Shown here: piece after piece, positions 1 to 7,701 of the stretch | Numbering within the stretch: position 1 is the first letter of the stretch | How the letters are laid out: the number at the start of each line of letters is the position of its first letter | Made by a program: the position numbers and the translations under genes | Notes under the pieces: generated by a model | Seen by the model: only the letters and a program-made list of their open reading frames with translations | Database searches by the model: none | What the model was told of the DNA's origin: nothing | NCBI GenBank assembly: GCA_040079795.1 | Contig: JBEBJQ010000013.1 | Span: forward strand, 4,151 to 68,150 | Source: SXIZ01 sp040079795 | GTDB taxonomy: Bacteria; Pseudomonadota; Gammaproteobacteria; Methylococcales; Methylomonadaceae | Length of the DNA stretch: 64,000 bases | Direction: 5' to 3'

Positions 1-37
1 TCTGTTTGGTTCGGTTATCTTTAATATTTGAGTACAC
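1..37 (-). CDS. 5' end of an unknown gene downstream of a GEMM-I riboswitch (runs off the window)
   Basis: A GTG start at 37-35 on the minus strand opens a frame reading MYSNIKDNRTKQ up to the window edge with no stop. An AGGAG Shine-Dalgarno lies 7 bases upstream (49-45). Only 12 codons are visible, so the product cannot be named. A TTG at 39-37 in another frame is an alternative start. The upstream riboswitch and the hairpin around the Shine-Dalgarno suggest a gene whose translation responds to c-di-GMP, typically a surface, adhesion or motility protein; that is inference. Confidence 0.5.
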   Translation of the reverse strand, partial: MYSNIKDNRTKQ

Positions 38-72
38 AACTCTTCTCCTAAAAAAATTAGGTCCGAGGAGTT
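38..72 (-). promoter_or_regulatory. Hairpin sequestering the Shine-Dalgarno (possible riboswitch expression platform)
   Basis: On the minus strand the segment folds on itself. An outer AACTCCTC pairs with GAAGAGTT with one mismatch, and an inner CCTAA/TTAGG closes a T5 loop. The TTAGGAG part contains the ribosome binding site of the truncated gene. It lies between the riboswitch aptamer and the start codon, which suits translational control. Drawn by eye; no energy was computed. Confidence 0.45.
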
Positions 73-101
73 CCTTATTTAACGTGCAAACGACCTTCAT
101 C

Positions 102-121
102 AAGGCAGTGTTTACTACCTT
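102..121 (-). other. Short hairpin just downstream of the riboswitch aptamer
   Basis: An imperfect inverted repeat AAGGCAGT/ACTACCTT around a 4-base centre lies next to the 3' side of aptamer helix P1. It is followed on the minus strand by no T-tract, so it does not look like an intrinsic terminator. It may be a switching helix of the expression platform. Confidence 0.3.
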
Positions 122-212
122 AAATCTGGCAATCCCACTGTCATAGGAATAGCTCCGTTAGACTGGAAATTTTGCGTCACCAACTTTCGCTGGTTTTGCC
201 TTTATCAGATTT
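122..212 (-). promoter_or_regulatory. GEMM-I (cyclic di-GMP-I type) riboswitch aptamer
   Basis: Read on the minus strand, the segment shows the family hallmarks in order: a closing P1 helix (AAATCTG...GGCAA against TTGCC.AGATTT), the J1/2 sequence GGCAAA, a P2 hairpin ACCA-GCGAAAGT-TGGT with a GAAA-type tetraloop, the invariant GACGCAAA, and a second arm with GTCTAA returning to the P1 strand. GEMM-I RNAs bind c-di-GMP; a subgroup with A in place of a J1/2 G binds cGAMP. By my alignment the G is kept here, favouring c-di-GMP. The controlled gene lies to the left, beginning at about base 37. Confidence 0.8.
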
Positions 213-601
213 AACTGCTCTTCACAGGAATGCAGTTAGCCAAAGCTTATTGCATCACTGTGATCGTAGGCCCCCTTAATTACAATTGGGCTTGGGAGTT
301 AGTATAGATAGCATTTTCTAACGCTAACCAATAATCAGTGCGTTTTTGTGACAGCCTTAACAATAGCATGCGAATTGATGCTTTTTTTGTGATGCTATTC
401 GCAAAATAACACCCGAATTTTAATAAAATCTGGCGGCTTCTGTGATAAGGTTTACAGGGATATATATAATGTGTTCTTCGCGTTTGGGTTCCTTTTACCA
501 AAGTTTGTTTTATAAAGGGTGTGTGGGGGCGACTGTTGTTACTTTTCTAATTGATTGTTGATTCGGTTTTGTTAGGACAATCTTACTAATCAGATACGTT
601 T
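213..601. other. Intergenic stretch, nothing firm
   Basis: This lies between the riboswitch (minus) and the flippase gene (plus) and must hold both promoters, but no convincing sigma70 pair stands out. A 73-codon minus-strand frame at 280-501 has no recognisable domain, and I do not call it. Confidence 0.5.
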
Positions 602-2329
602 ATGGCTGAAAAACATACTTATGGCCAGATTTTAAAATCATCGGCAATGATTGGCGGTTCGTCAATGTTAAATATCGTTATCGGTATTTTCCGTACGAAG
701 GTAATGGCGATGTTGCTTGGGCCCTCTGGGGTTGGATTGATGGGCCTGTATAGCTCGATCTTAGATCTGATGGTTAGCATTGTTGGAATGGGTATCAACA
801 ATAGTGGCGTCCGGCAGATTGCTGAGGCAGTCGGCTCCGGCGATACTGAACGGGTTGCACGAACCGCTGCGGTACTCCGGCGAGTTTCGATCTTGCTTGG
901 GTTGTTTGGTGCTGTTTTTCTAATCGGATTTTCCGTGCCTTTATCGAGGTTGACTTTTGGCAACGATCAACATGCTATCGCTGTATCCTTGTTGTCAATT
1001 GCGGTATTTTTCTCTCTGCTGACTGCTGGGCAGGGGGCATTGATTCAGGGCATGCGGCGCATCTCTGATATGGCTAAGATGGGGATTTTGGGCACGCTGT
1101 TCGGCACTTTTATAACTATTCCCACGATCTATTTTCTGCGCGAAGACGGGGTGGCGCCTTCGCTTGTGCTGGTTGCGGCCATGGCCCTTATGACATCCTG
1201 GTGGTATAGCCGGAAAATACCAATACAAATACCTTCTGTGTCGATGGCTCAGGTGAGGCAAGAATCATCTGCGCTGTTGAAGCTTGGTTTTGCGTTTATG
1301 GCCAGTGGTTTATTGATGACCGGGGCAGCCTACGTGGTGCGGCTCATAGTCGTCCGTAAAGTTGGCTTTGATGCAGCGGGCTTGTACCAGTCTGCCTGGG
1401 CACTGGGGGGACTTTATATTGGTTTCATCTTGCAGGCTATGGGGGCGGATTTTTACCCTCGATTAACGGCAATTGCCAAAGATAATACTGAATGTAACCG
1501 GGTGGTAAATGAGCAGGCTCATGTCAGTATGTTATTGGCAGGCCCTGGGGTAATGGCAACCCTGACTTATGCGCCATTGGTTATTGCACTTTTTTATACC
1601 CCTAAATTCGAAGGCGCAGTGGAAATTTTACGCTGGCTTTGTCTTGGAATGGCATTGCGGGTGATTTCCTGGCCGATGGGCTTCATTATAGTAGCCAAAG
1701 GTGTGCAAAATCTCTTGATATTTTCCGAGGTCGCTTGGACTGTCGTTTACTTAGGACTTGCCTGGACATGTGTTAGTTTATTCGGGTTAAAAGGGGCAGG
1801 GATAGCATTCTTTGGGTCGTATGTTTTTCATGTAGTTATGATCTATATAATAGTTCGGCGGCTAAGTGGTTTTCGTTGGTTCCCGGATAACATACAAACG
1901 AGTTTCCTCTTTCTTACGTTGTTTGCAATTGTTTTTTGCAGTTTTTATTTGTTGTCGCCCCTATTGGCGATGGTGGTGGGCACTTTGGCGGTTTTGCTGA
2001 GCGGTGTCTATTCCATACAAGTGCTCCTCACTTTTGTTTCTCCGGACCGGATTCCACGTAAAATAATGAAGTTAATGCAATGGCTGCATCTTTCCTCGAC
2101 TTACCCAACCCTGCCTGAAAACTTAGAAACGGTAGATGAAATTGCAAGAGAAGGATTAGCAAAAGCCAATACGCCATTTGCAAAGATTAAGGGTTTAATA
2201 ATCGCTTTTATGGTTTGCACCGTATTTTTAATGTGGGTTCACTGGTACGGCAGCATTTATACTTGGTCGATGGGGTTTGAATCTGTTGCTGCACAGATCA
2301 AATTGTTGTGGCCAATTTTTTCAAATTAA
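602..2329 (+). CDS. Wzx-type polysaccharide/O-antigen flippase (MOP/PST superfamily)
   Basis: This 575-residue integral membrane protein has about 12-14 hydrophobic segments spread over residues 15-490, plus one near the C-terminus. The N-terminal region (residues 1-60: ILKSSAMIGGSSMLNI, then VMAMLLGPSGVGLMGLY) is typical of the WzxE/RfbX polysaccharide transport family. These proteins flip undecaprenyl-linked oligosaccharides to the periplasmic face of the inner membrane. The tail from about residue 490 (a charged stretch and a last membrane segment near 535-555) makes it longer than the usual 420-500 residues. No glycosyltransferases are visible beside it, so the rest of a polysaccharide locus may lie to the left. 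Enterobacterial common antigen, O-antigen or exopolysaccharide substrates cannot be told apart. Confidence 0.8.
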   Translation: MAEKHTYGQILKSSAMIGGSSMLNIVIGIFRTKVMAMLLGPSGVGLMGLYSSILDLMVSIVGMGINNSGVRQIAEAVGSGDTERVARTAAVLRRVSILLGLFGAVFLIGFSVPLSRLTFGNDQHAIAVSLLSIAVFFSLLTAGQGALIQGMRRISDMAKMGILGTLFGTFITIPTIYFLREDGVAPSLVLVAAMALMTSWWYSRKIPIQIPSVSMAQVRQESSALLKLGFAFMASGLLMTGAAYVVRLIVVRKVGFDAAGLYQSAWALGGLYIGFILQAMGADFYPRLTAIAKDNTECNRVVNEQAHVSMLLAGPGVMATLTYAPLVIALFYTPKFEGAVEILRWLCLGMALRVISWPMGFIIVAKGVQNLLIFSEVAWTVVYLGLAWTCVSLFGLKGAGIAFFGSYVFHVVMIYIIVRRLSGFRWFPDNIQTSFLFLTLFAIVFCSFYLLSPLLAMVVGTLAVLLSGVYSIQVLLTFVSPDRIPRKIMKLMQWLHLSSTYPTLPENLETVDEIAREGLAKANTPFAKIKGLIIAFMVCTVFLMWVHWYGSIYTWSMGFESVAAQIKLLWPIFSN

Positions 2330-2458
2330 ATGAAAGTCATGAATATTTAGTTAAACAGGGATAGTTATTAACTGGCTTTTAGTATTGCAAATGTTTGAAG
2401 ACTGTTAATAATCAATATACCTTTTTATTTTAATCCTGCGATTGTTTAAATAATCATT

Positions 2459-3655
2459 ATGCATACACATAAAACTTTTCTGATTGTCGGCGGTGGCTTG
2501 GTTGGTTTAGCTGCGGCTTATCGGTTACTGGAACGATTCCCTCAGGCACAGGTTACATTGCTTGAGAAAGAGCCGATTGTGGGTACTCATCAGAGTACCC
2601 ATAACAGCGGTGTATTGCATGCCGGCCTTTACTATAAGCCAGGTTCGGCCAAAGCGAAATTAGCGGTGTCCGGTATTCAGCAAATGACCGCATTTTGCCG
2701 CGCAGAAGAAATTTCGCACGAGATTTGTGGCAAACTGGTTGTGGCTGTAACGCCTGAAGAATTGCCTAGACTGGACGAATTACTCCGGCGTGGCACCGCC
2801 AATGGCTTACAGGGACTACGGAAGATAGACACTGTTGAAATGCAAAAAATAGAACCGCATGTGCATGGCATTGCTGCGGTGCATGTGCCGGAAGAAGGGA
2901 TTGTTGATTACCGTCAGGTATGTGACCGATTGGCCGTCCGTATTCAAGAGCGCGGAGGGCGCATCGTTTTAAACGCCAAAGTTGCGGGTCTTGTCCGTAA
3001 AAATGGCGCGTGGGTTGCCAGCACCGCTGCAGAAGAGTTTGATGCTGATTTTTTAATCAATTGTGCCGGCTTGCAATGTGACCTTGTTGCGCAATTGGCT
3101 GGTGAAAAACGTGAGGTACAAATAGTGCCGTTCCGCGGGGAATATTATTATCTTAATGCGTCGGCCCAGCATCTGGTTAAAAATCTGGTTTACCCAGTCC
3201 CCAACCCGCAATTTCCGTTTCTGGGTGTGCATTTTACCCGAATGATTCAAGGGGGAGTCGAGGCCGGCCCCAATGCAGTTCTTGCCTTTGCGCGCGAAGG
3301 CTATCAATTAACAACATTTGATGCCCGTGAAATGCTGGATACCTTGCTTTTTCCCGGATTATGGCGTTTCCTGCGTAAATATCCTGCAATGGCATGCACA
3401 GAACTTATTCAATCATTCAGTAAAGGGCATTTTTGCCGTGCATTGCAGCGGCTAGTGCCTGAGATCCGTCCAGAGGATCTTGCTCCGGGCGGCGCGGGGG
3501 TACGTGCGCAAGCTATGAAGCCAAGCGGGGATTTAGTGGAGGATTTTCATCTGGTCATTCGGGAAGATGCTTTACATGTGCTAAATGCCCCAAGCCCTGC
3601 CGCTACAGCTTCATTGGCAATCGGCGAATATATTGTTAGTCAATTGCCAATTTAA
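2459..3655 (+). CDS. lhgO: L-2-hydroxyglutarate oxidase/dehydrogenase, FAD-dependent
   Basis: This 398-residue DAO-family flavoprotein probably oxidises L-2-hydroxyglutarate to 2-oxoglutarate and passes electrons to the quinone pool at the inner membrane. The FAD-binding Rossmann motif GGGLVGLAAAY is at residues 10-20, with a Glu at the end of beta-2 (LLEKE). The family block HNSGVLHAGLYY follows near residues 49-60, and GGAGVRAQA lies near 345-353. Length agrees with LhgO (about 400-420). It stands 129 bases after the flippase and is probably transcribed on its own. The broader DAO superfamily is certain, the exact substrate less so. Confidence 0.85.
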   Translation: MHTHKTFLIVGGGLVGLAAAYRLLERFPQAQVTLLEKEPIVGTHQSTHNSGVLHAGLYYKPGSAKAKLAVSGIQQMTAFCRAEEISHEICGKLVVAVTPEELPRLDELLRRGTANGLQGLRKIDTVEMQKIEPHVHGIAAVHVPEEGIVDYRQVCDRLAVRIQERGGRIVLNAKVAGLVRKNGAWVASTAAEEFDADFLINCAGLQCDLVAQLAGEKREVQIVPFRGEYYYLNASAQHLVKNLVYPVPNPQFPFLGVHFTRMIQGGVEAGPNAVLAFAREGYQLTTFDAREMLDTLLFPGLWRFLRKYPAMACTELIQSFSKGHFCRALQRLVPEIRPEDLAPGGAGVRAQAMKPSGDLVEDFHLVIREDALHVLNAPSPAATASLAIGEYIVSQLPI

Positions 3656-3676
3656 AGCAGCCTACTTAACTATTGT

Positions 3677-3949
3677 TTATTGAAGAAAATCAGCTATCAC
3701 ATTGCCCGGCGCTTTGATCAAGTCCATTTTCTTGGCAGGTGTTAATTTTTTGATTGCATACTCACGCTTGCTTGCGGAACTGCGGTCATGTCCGCGCTCG
3801 ATATATATTAATTGCAGCGGGCTATGTCCTCGAAAATATTTTGCCCCCCGTCGGCAGGCATGTTGTTGATAGCGTTTTAGAACGTTGTTGCTAATGCCGG
3901 TGTAAATGCTTTGGTCACTACATAGAATCATATAGACTTGCCAGTTCAT
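3677..3949 (-). CDS. GIY-YIG domain protein (UPF0213/YhbQ-like)
   Basis: This 90-residue protein is a single GIY-YIG nuclease fold. The two beta-strand signatures appear as VYMI (residues 5-8) and YTGIS (16-20), the helix Arg as LKRYQQH (24-30), and the metal-binding Glu as SKREYAIKKL (61-70). Stand-alone proteins of this family (YhbQ, UPF0213) are widespread, and their in vivo role is not well established. It is convergent with lhgO, with stops only 21 bases apart. The key residues look intact, so activity is plausible. Confidence 0.85.
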   Translation of the reverse strand: MNWQVYMILCSDQSIYTGISNNVLKRYQQHACRRGAKYFRGHSPLQLIYIERGHDRSSASKREYAIKKLTPAKKMDLIKAPGNVIADFLQ

Positions 3950-4154
3950 TGGTTTTAAAGATAGGTGAGTTAATTTACTTTTAAGGTTGCCGGGTATTTA
4001 ATTGCGTACACAAGTTTCTAATTGCCAGTAACGGCAAGCGGTTGGTGTTGTTCATGAACCAATTAATTAAATGCTTTTTAGGTAAGATTTTTGAGCTGAA
4101 AGAAAATTTTTTACGTTAAAATCAGTTTTTTAATTTTTGCAAGAGTAGCACCTT

Positions 4155-5081
4155 ATGCCAACACTCTACCTTTTATTCTGTGTTTTAGGCTTTTTGCCCC
4201 AGTCAGTTTATGCGGAAGATAACCCTATTGTATACATACAAACCAATTATGGCACCATCAGCGTGGAACTTGCACCGGAAAAAGCCCCCGTTACGGTACA
4301 AAACTTTTTAACTTATGTGAATGAGGGTTTTTATGAAGACACCTTGTTTCACCGCGTGATTGCTGGATTTATGATTCAGGGGGGCGGGTTCACCAAAGCA
4401 ATGCAACAAAAACCAACGCATGTACCGATAAAACTGGAGTCTAATAACAGATTAAAGAATAGTCGCGGTACCATCGCTATGGCAAGGACTTCAGTTGCTG
4501 ATTCAGCAACCGCACAATTTTTTATTAATAGCGCAGATAATGGCTTCTTAAATTACCAAAACACCAATAACCCCGGTTATGCAGTATTTGGTAAGGTGAT
4601 TGAAGGGTTAGAGGTTGTAGACCTTATCAGCAAGGTTTCGACCAGTACAGCGCCGGCTACTAAAGATGTACCGTTACAACCGGTTATTATTGAAGCAGCC
4701 CGCGTGCGGGAAGCGCAATTAAATTTTAAAGACCTTAAGCCCATTTATAGTGCTGGAGACACGTTAACCATTGCGCTACAAGAAACTACCCTTAAGCGTA
4801 AACGGGCATTAGATTTATGGGTGGCAGTTAGGTTGCCTGGTGGGGAGTTACGCTTTATAAGCCCTGAGAACACCGACTCATTTAGCGTACACGCGAAACC
4901 TTTTAAGCGTAAGGTCAGTGTCAGCGAGGCGCAGCATGCGATCACCTCGTTGCTTGTTCCTGCTGGTTTAGCAGGTCAATTTGCAGTTTTTGCTATTTTT
5001 AATGAACCAGAGCATGAGCTGAATGATTTAAAGCATTCTTTACGTTCCAATCTGGCTAGCGCTTTGCTGGAAATACGCTAG
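4155..5081 (+). CDS. Periplasmic cyclophilin-type peptidyl-prolyl isomerase with C-terminal extension
   Basis: Residues 1-20 form a signal peptide (cleavage after SVYA). Residues 25-180 are a bacterial cyclophilin domain, with VTVQNFLTYV, FHRVIAGFMIQGGGF and ARTSVADSATAQFFIN containing the catalytic Arg and the Gln/Phe of the active site. It would speed cis-trans proline isomerisation of secreted proteins, like PpiA. PpiA is about 190 residues; this protein has a further 120 or so (about 188-308) predicted to be a beta-rich domain (LDLWVAVRLPGGELRF). I recognise the general look of that domain from other exported proteins but cannot name it. It is monocistronic, with a weak AAGAG upstream of the ATG. 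Confidence 0.85.
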   Translation: MPTLYLLFCVLGFLPQSVYAEDNPIVYIQTNYGTISVELAPEKAPVTVQNFLTYVNEGFYEDTLFHRVIAGFMIQGGGFTKAMQQKPTHVPIKLESNNRLKNSRGTIAMARTSVADSATAQFFINSADNGFLNYQNTNNPGYAVFGKVIEGLEVVDLISKVSTSTAPATKDVPLQPVIIEAARVREAQLNFKDLKPIYSAGDTLTIALQETTLKRKRALDLWVAVRLPGGELRFISPENTDSFSVHAKPFKRKVSVSEAQHAITSLLVPAGLAGQFAVFAIFNEPEHELNDLKHSLRSNLASALLEIR

Positions 5082-5097
5082 GTTGATACGATACGCT

Positions 5098-5643
5098 TCA
5101 TTCAAACAGACATTCATTCAAATCTGGCGCGTGTTTTAACTTTAACTTGCGCAAATTGCCGGTATCGCTATAAAAAGATTCGCAATTTATTGATAGGCGG
5201 GAAAGATTATTTTGATGAACCACTTGAAAAGCTTTGTTAAAGTCGGCGTTTACAAAGCCTCTGGCGAGATGAATACATAAACAATAAAGCTCTGAATAAT
5301 TGTCCGCGCTGCCAGAGGAACAATCATTAATCTTGTCGGTTAGCCCCTTCATAACCGACAATACATAACCGTCATGTTGCCAGTAAACGGCTTTGTCGGT
5401 CACTTCCCCGCCTTCTGTAGCAATAGCTGCCAAGGCAACATAGGCAAGATCAACCAACCCCAGCAGTATTTCAGCCATTTCCCCGGCTTCGAGCGCTTTC
5501 AGGGTTTCACTGCCTGCTTCCATGAGCAATGCTTGGTATTTGATAACCTCCATATCGGACAGGCGACTCTGCTTTTCCAGGGCTACCTGTGGATAGTTCA
5601 ACGCAGCGTGGAAAGCCCTAACTGCTTTTAGGTGTTCATTCAT
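5098..5643 (-). CDS. MazG/PRA-PH-like nucleotide pyrophosphohydrolase family protein
   Basis: This 181-residue protein begins VRAFHAALNYP, followed by an Glu-rich helix pair (LLMEAGSETLKALEAGEMAEILLGLVDLAYVA) and the C-terminal motif VHQNNLSRL. That matches the phosphoribosyl-ATP pyrophosphohydrolase-like branch of the all-alpha NTP pyrophosphohydrolases, whose proteins end EVHxxNMSK. Metal-binding acidic residues would be the Glu cluster near 38-55 and the Asp in LVDLAY. The spacing is looser than in canonical members and one E..E pair is hard to place, so activity is uncertain. Substrate unknown. Convergent with the cyclophilin gene. Confidence 0.55.
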   Translation of the reverse strand: MNEHLKAVRAFHAALNYPQVALEKQSRLSDMEVIKYQALLMEAGSETLKALEAGEMAEILLGLVDLAYVALAAIATEGGEVTDKAVYWQHDGYVLSVMKGLTDKINDCSSGSADNYSELYCLCIHLARGFVNADFNKAFQVVHQNNLSRLSINCESFYSDTGNLRKLKLKHAPDLNECLFE

Positions 5644-5729
5644 ACTCTAATTTTTCACAATGGTTAATTAAAAATTTTCGCCTATAGCTTTACGGGTTTT
5701 TAGCTACAATTTGCTGGATTTCAATGGGC

Positions 5730-6416
5730 TTATTTATCTTCAAGAATTGTGGCGACTTCTTCACAACTAATCCGGTTTTTATTGCTAGTTAAAATAAAAT
5801 TTGCCAAGTGGGTTATGGCACTCCAGTTCACATCATCATTTACAAAGTTAAACGCTTTAATGAATAGTTGGTTTAGGGTAACGTCCTGTTCTTGTTTATC
5901 TGCGGAATAACTTTGTAAATAGTCATAGACGGCAGCGAGATCGTCATCACCCCCATAATTTTTTAAGGCTGGTATCGCAAGCAATTGCTGATGAAAAGGC
6001 TCGTTATCCATAAGGGCTATATATTTTGCCTCTGCCAATGGGCCTACTAAAAGATTAACCACATCTGCTTCAAGCGCTAAACGATAATCGTCAGTATAAG
6101 GGCGTGGCTTTTGTTTGATGCTTATAAAAGCGTGCGGATGCCAACTTTTTAACGGCATGGGTAATGTTTGAATCAACCGTCCGCCTTTTACCTTGGCAAT
6201 ACAGTCATAAGGGTTTATTTGATCGGTTAACTGGCTGTCTATCGGCTTTTCTTCCAGATGTTTAAAAATAATTTGAAAGAAAACCGGAGGAAGATTACGC
6301 CTGGTACAATTAAAATGAATACCGGTTGCATGGCCGGCCTCATGATAGGCAACTTTCTGCTTAAAGCTTGCTAAATTGTCATGACTTTGTATACCCATGC
6401 TATTGCTTCTTTTCAT
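5730..6416 (-). CDS. Stand-alone M41-like zinc metallopeptidase
   Basis: This 228-residue protein has a zinc-binding HEAGHA motif at residues 25-30. Further on, GPLAEAKY (about 126-133) and GGDDDLAAVYDY (about 155-166) resemble the FtsH protease segments GGRAAEE and GASNDL that carry the third metal ligand. No AAA+ domain or membrane helix is present, unlike FtsH, so it would be a soluble M41-like peptidase of unknown substrate. It lies 44 bases downstream of the Crp-family regulator in the same direction, and the two may be co-transcribed. An inactive homologue is possible, but the HExxH core is complete. Confidence 0.6.
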   Translation of the reverse strand: MKRSNSMGIQSHDNLASFKQKVAYHEAGHATGIHFNCTRRNLPPVFFQIIFKHLEEKPIDSQLTDQINPYDCIAKVKGGRLIQTLPMPLKSWHPHAFISIKQKPRPYTDDYRLALEADVVNLLVGPLAEAKYIALMDNEPFHQQLLAIPALKNYGGDDDLAAVYDYLQSYSADKQEQDVTLNQLFIKAFNFVNDDVNWSAITHLANFILTSNKNRISCEEVATILEDK

Positions 6417-6460
6417 AGTAACTCCCCTGACATTTCTTCATCTTTTAAATTGACGTCATA

Positions 6461-7174
6461 TTAATGTTCATAGATTCCTAATCGCTCTGCTTCCTTTTTA
6501 ACTACTTGATAACATTCGCAGACCCGTTCTTCAAGTCCTGGCCTATTCAGCACCGAGATGTGGCCGTGGTGATAATCGATCAACTCTGCCCGTTGCAAAT
6601 TTTTGGCCGCTGCTGTAACACTTTCGCGGCTAACGCCAAGCATACTGGCGATTAATTCATGGGTTACGGACAACTCGTTTGAGTTGAGACGATCAAGACT
6701 TAATAGCAGCCAGCGGCATAATTGCTGATCTACTGAATGATGTCGATTGCAGGCCGCTGATTGTGCCATTTGGGTTAATAGTGCTTGGGTATAGCGCAAT
6801 AACAAATGCAGCAAGGTGCCGTGATAATTGAATTCCTGCATAAACAGTTGTCCTCGTAACCGGTAGGCATAGCCTGTGCTACGCACCACGGCCCGATTCG
6901 GCATGCTCCCGTCCCCCATGAACAGAGCAATGCCAATGGTGCCTTCGTTGCCTATAACGGCGATTTCAGTCGATGCACCGTTTTTCATCACGTAAAACTT
7001 GGAGACGATGCAGGAGGTCGGAAAATAGGCGTAATGCAACGGGTCACCTGGTTCGTAAAGTACTTTGCCGAGAGACATCAAAACCCGTTCCAGATGCGGG
7101 AAAATACGCTCATAATCGTCTATGGGCAGCGCGCCCAGTAAATGATTTTGTCGGGGAGAATCCACGTTAGTCAT
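6461..7174 (-). CDS. Crp/Fnr-family transcriptional regulator
   Basis: This 237-residue protein has an N-terminal cyclic-nucleotide-binding-like beta-roll (about 25-120; VLYEPGDPLHYAYFPTSCIVS) and a C-terminal Crp-type winged helix-turn-helix (about 150-215; the recognition region reads LIASMLGVSRESVTAAAKNLQRAELI). No N-terminal cysteine cluster for an FNR-type iron-sulphur centre is seen, and the cAMP-contacting residues are not conserved, so the ligand is unknown. Such proteins occur near stress and metabolic genes. An inverted repeat just upstream (7191-7211) may be its own operator. Confidence 0.85.
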   Translation of the reverse strand: MTNVDSPRQNHLLGALPIDDYERIFPHLERVLMSLGKVLYEPGDPLHYAYFPTSCIVSKFYVMKNGASTEIAVIGNEGTIGIALFMGDGSMPNRAVVRSTGYAYRLRGQLFMQEFNYHGTLLHLLLRYTQALLTQMAQSAACNRHHSVDQQLCRWLLLSLDRLNSNELSVTHELIASMLGVSRESVTAAAKNLQRAELIDYHHGHISVLNRPGLEERVCECYQVVKKEAERLGIYEH

Positions 7175-7190
7175 AAGTTATTTTAAGATT

Positions 7191-7211
7191 TTGTCGGTTT
7201 TGATCGGACAA
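7191..7211. promoter_or_regulatory. Inverted repeat TTGTC-N11-GACAA, candidate operator
   Basis: A palindrome with TTGTC and GACAA half-sites lies 17 bases upstream of the Crp-family regulator's start. Its size and place suit autoregulation by a Crp/Fnr dimer, but half-sites differ from TGTGA and TTGAT. Speculative. Confidence 0.3.
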
Positions 7212-7701
7212 TCTCGTCTAAAAGTTACCTAATTTAGTGGGTATTTTTTAACATAGAATATTTAACGGTGGAATAAGGGCAACTACGTATTCAAATAGTC
7301 TCCATATGAGATATGTGTGCAATATGTGGCTTACAGCTTGCAAATTTTAAAAATAACTGGGGATAGCAATAATTTAGTGAATAGAATTTTAGAAATTAAC
7401 GGTTTGGAGTGCGCCGATAGCTTTAGAGGCCATGGTTTTAAAAAATGATTGTGCCCCAATTGTCTTGATGGGGAAATGGTCTCAATAAAATCAAATTCGT
7501 TATTATTTGAATCCAGATTTATGATGTTGGAAAATAGTGTGGTTTGCTTAATGAGGGATATAATTTGTTGCAGTGAATTGAATATCGTCAGCGTATGGCA
7601 TACCCCGAATTTCGTAGCCATCCTACAAACCACCCTTTAAGATGCCCTCGAGGCTTGTATAGAGCTATTTTTACACATTCACCCCAGGATTTCATTGCGC
7701 A
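7212..7701. other. Intergenic stretch between divergent regulator and sensor kinase genes
   Basis: About 490 AT-rich bases. Two overlapping frames on opposite strands (7331-7633 minus, 7449-7640 plus) have no domain or good ribosome binding site and look like chance. The promoters of both flanking genes should be here; I could not fix them. Confidence 0.45.

Noticed and set aside
280..501. 73-codon minus-strand open frame
   Set aside because: No domain, odd composition, no ribosome binding site; it also lies in the region expected to hold promoters.
7331..7640. Two overlapping open frames on opposite strands
   Set aside because: Mutually overlapping, no homology seen, no Shine-Dalgarno; probably chance in AT-rich DNA.
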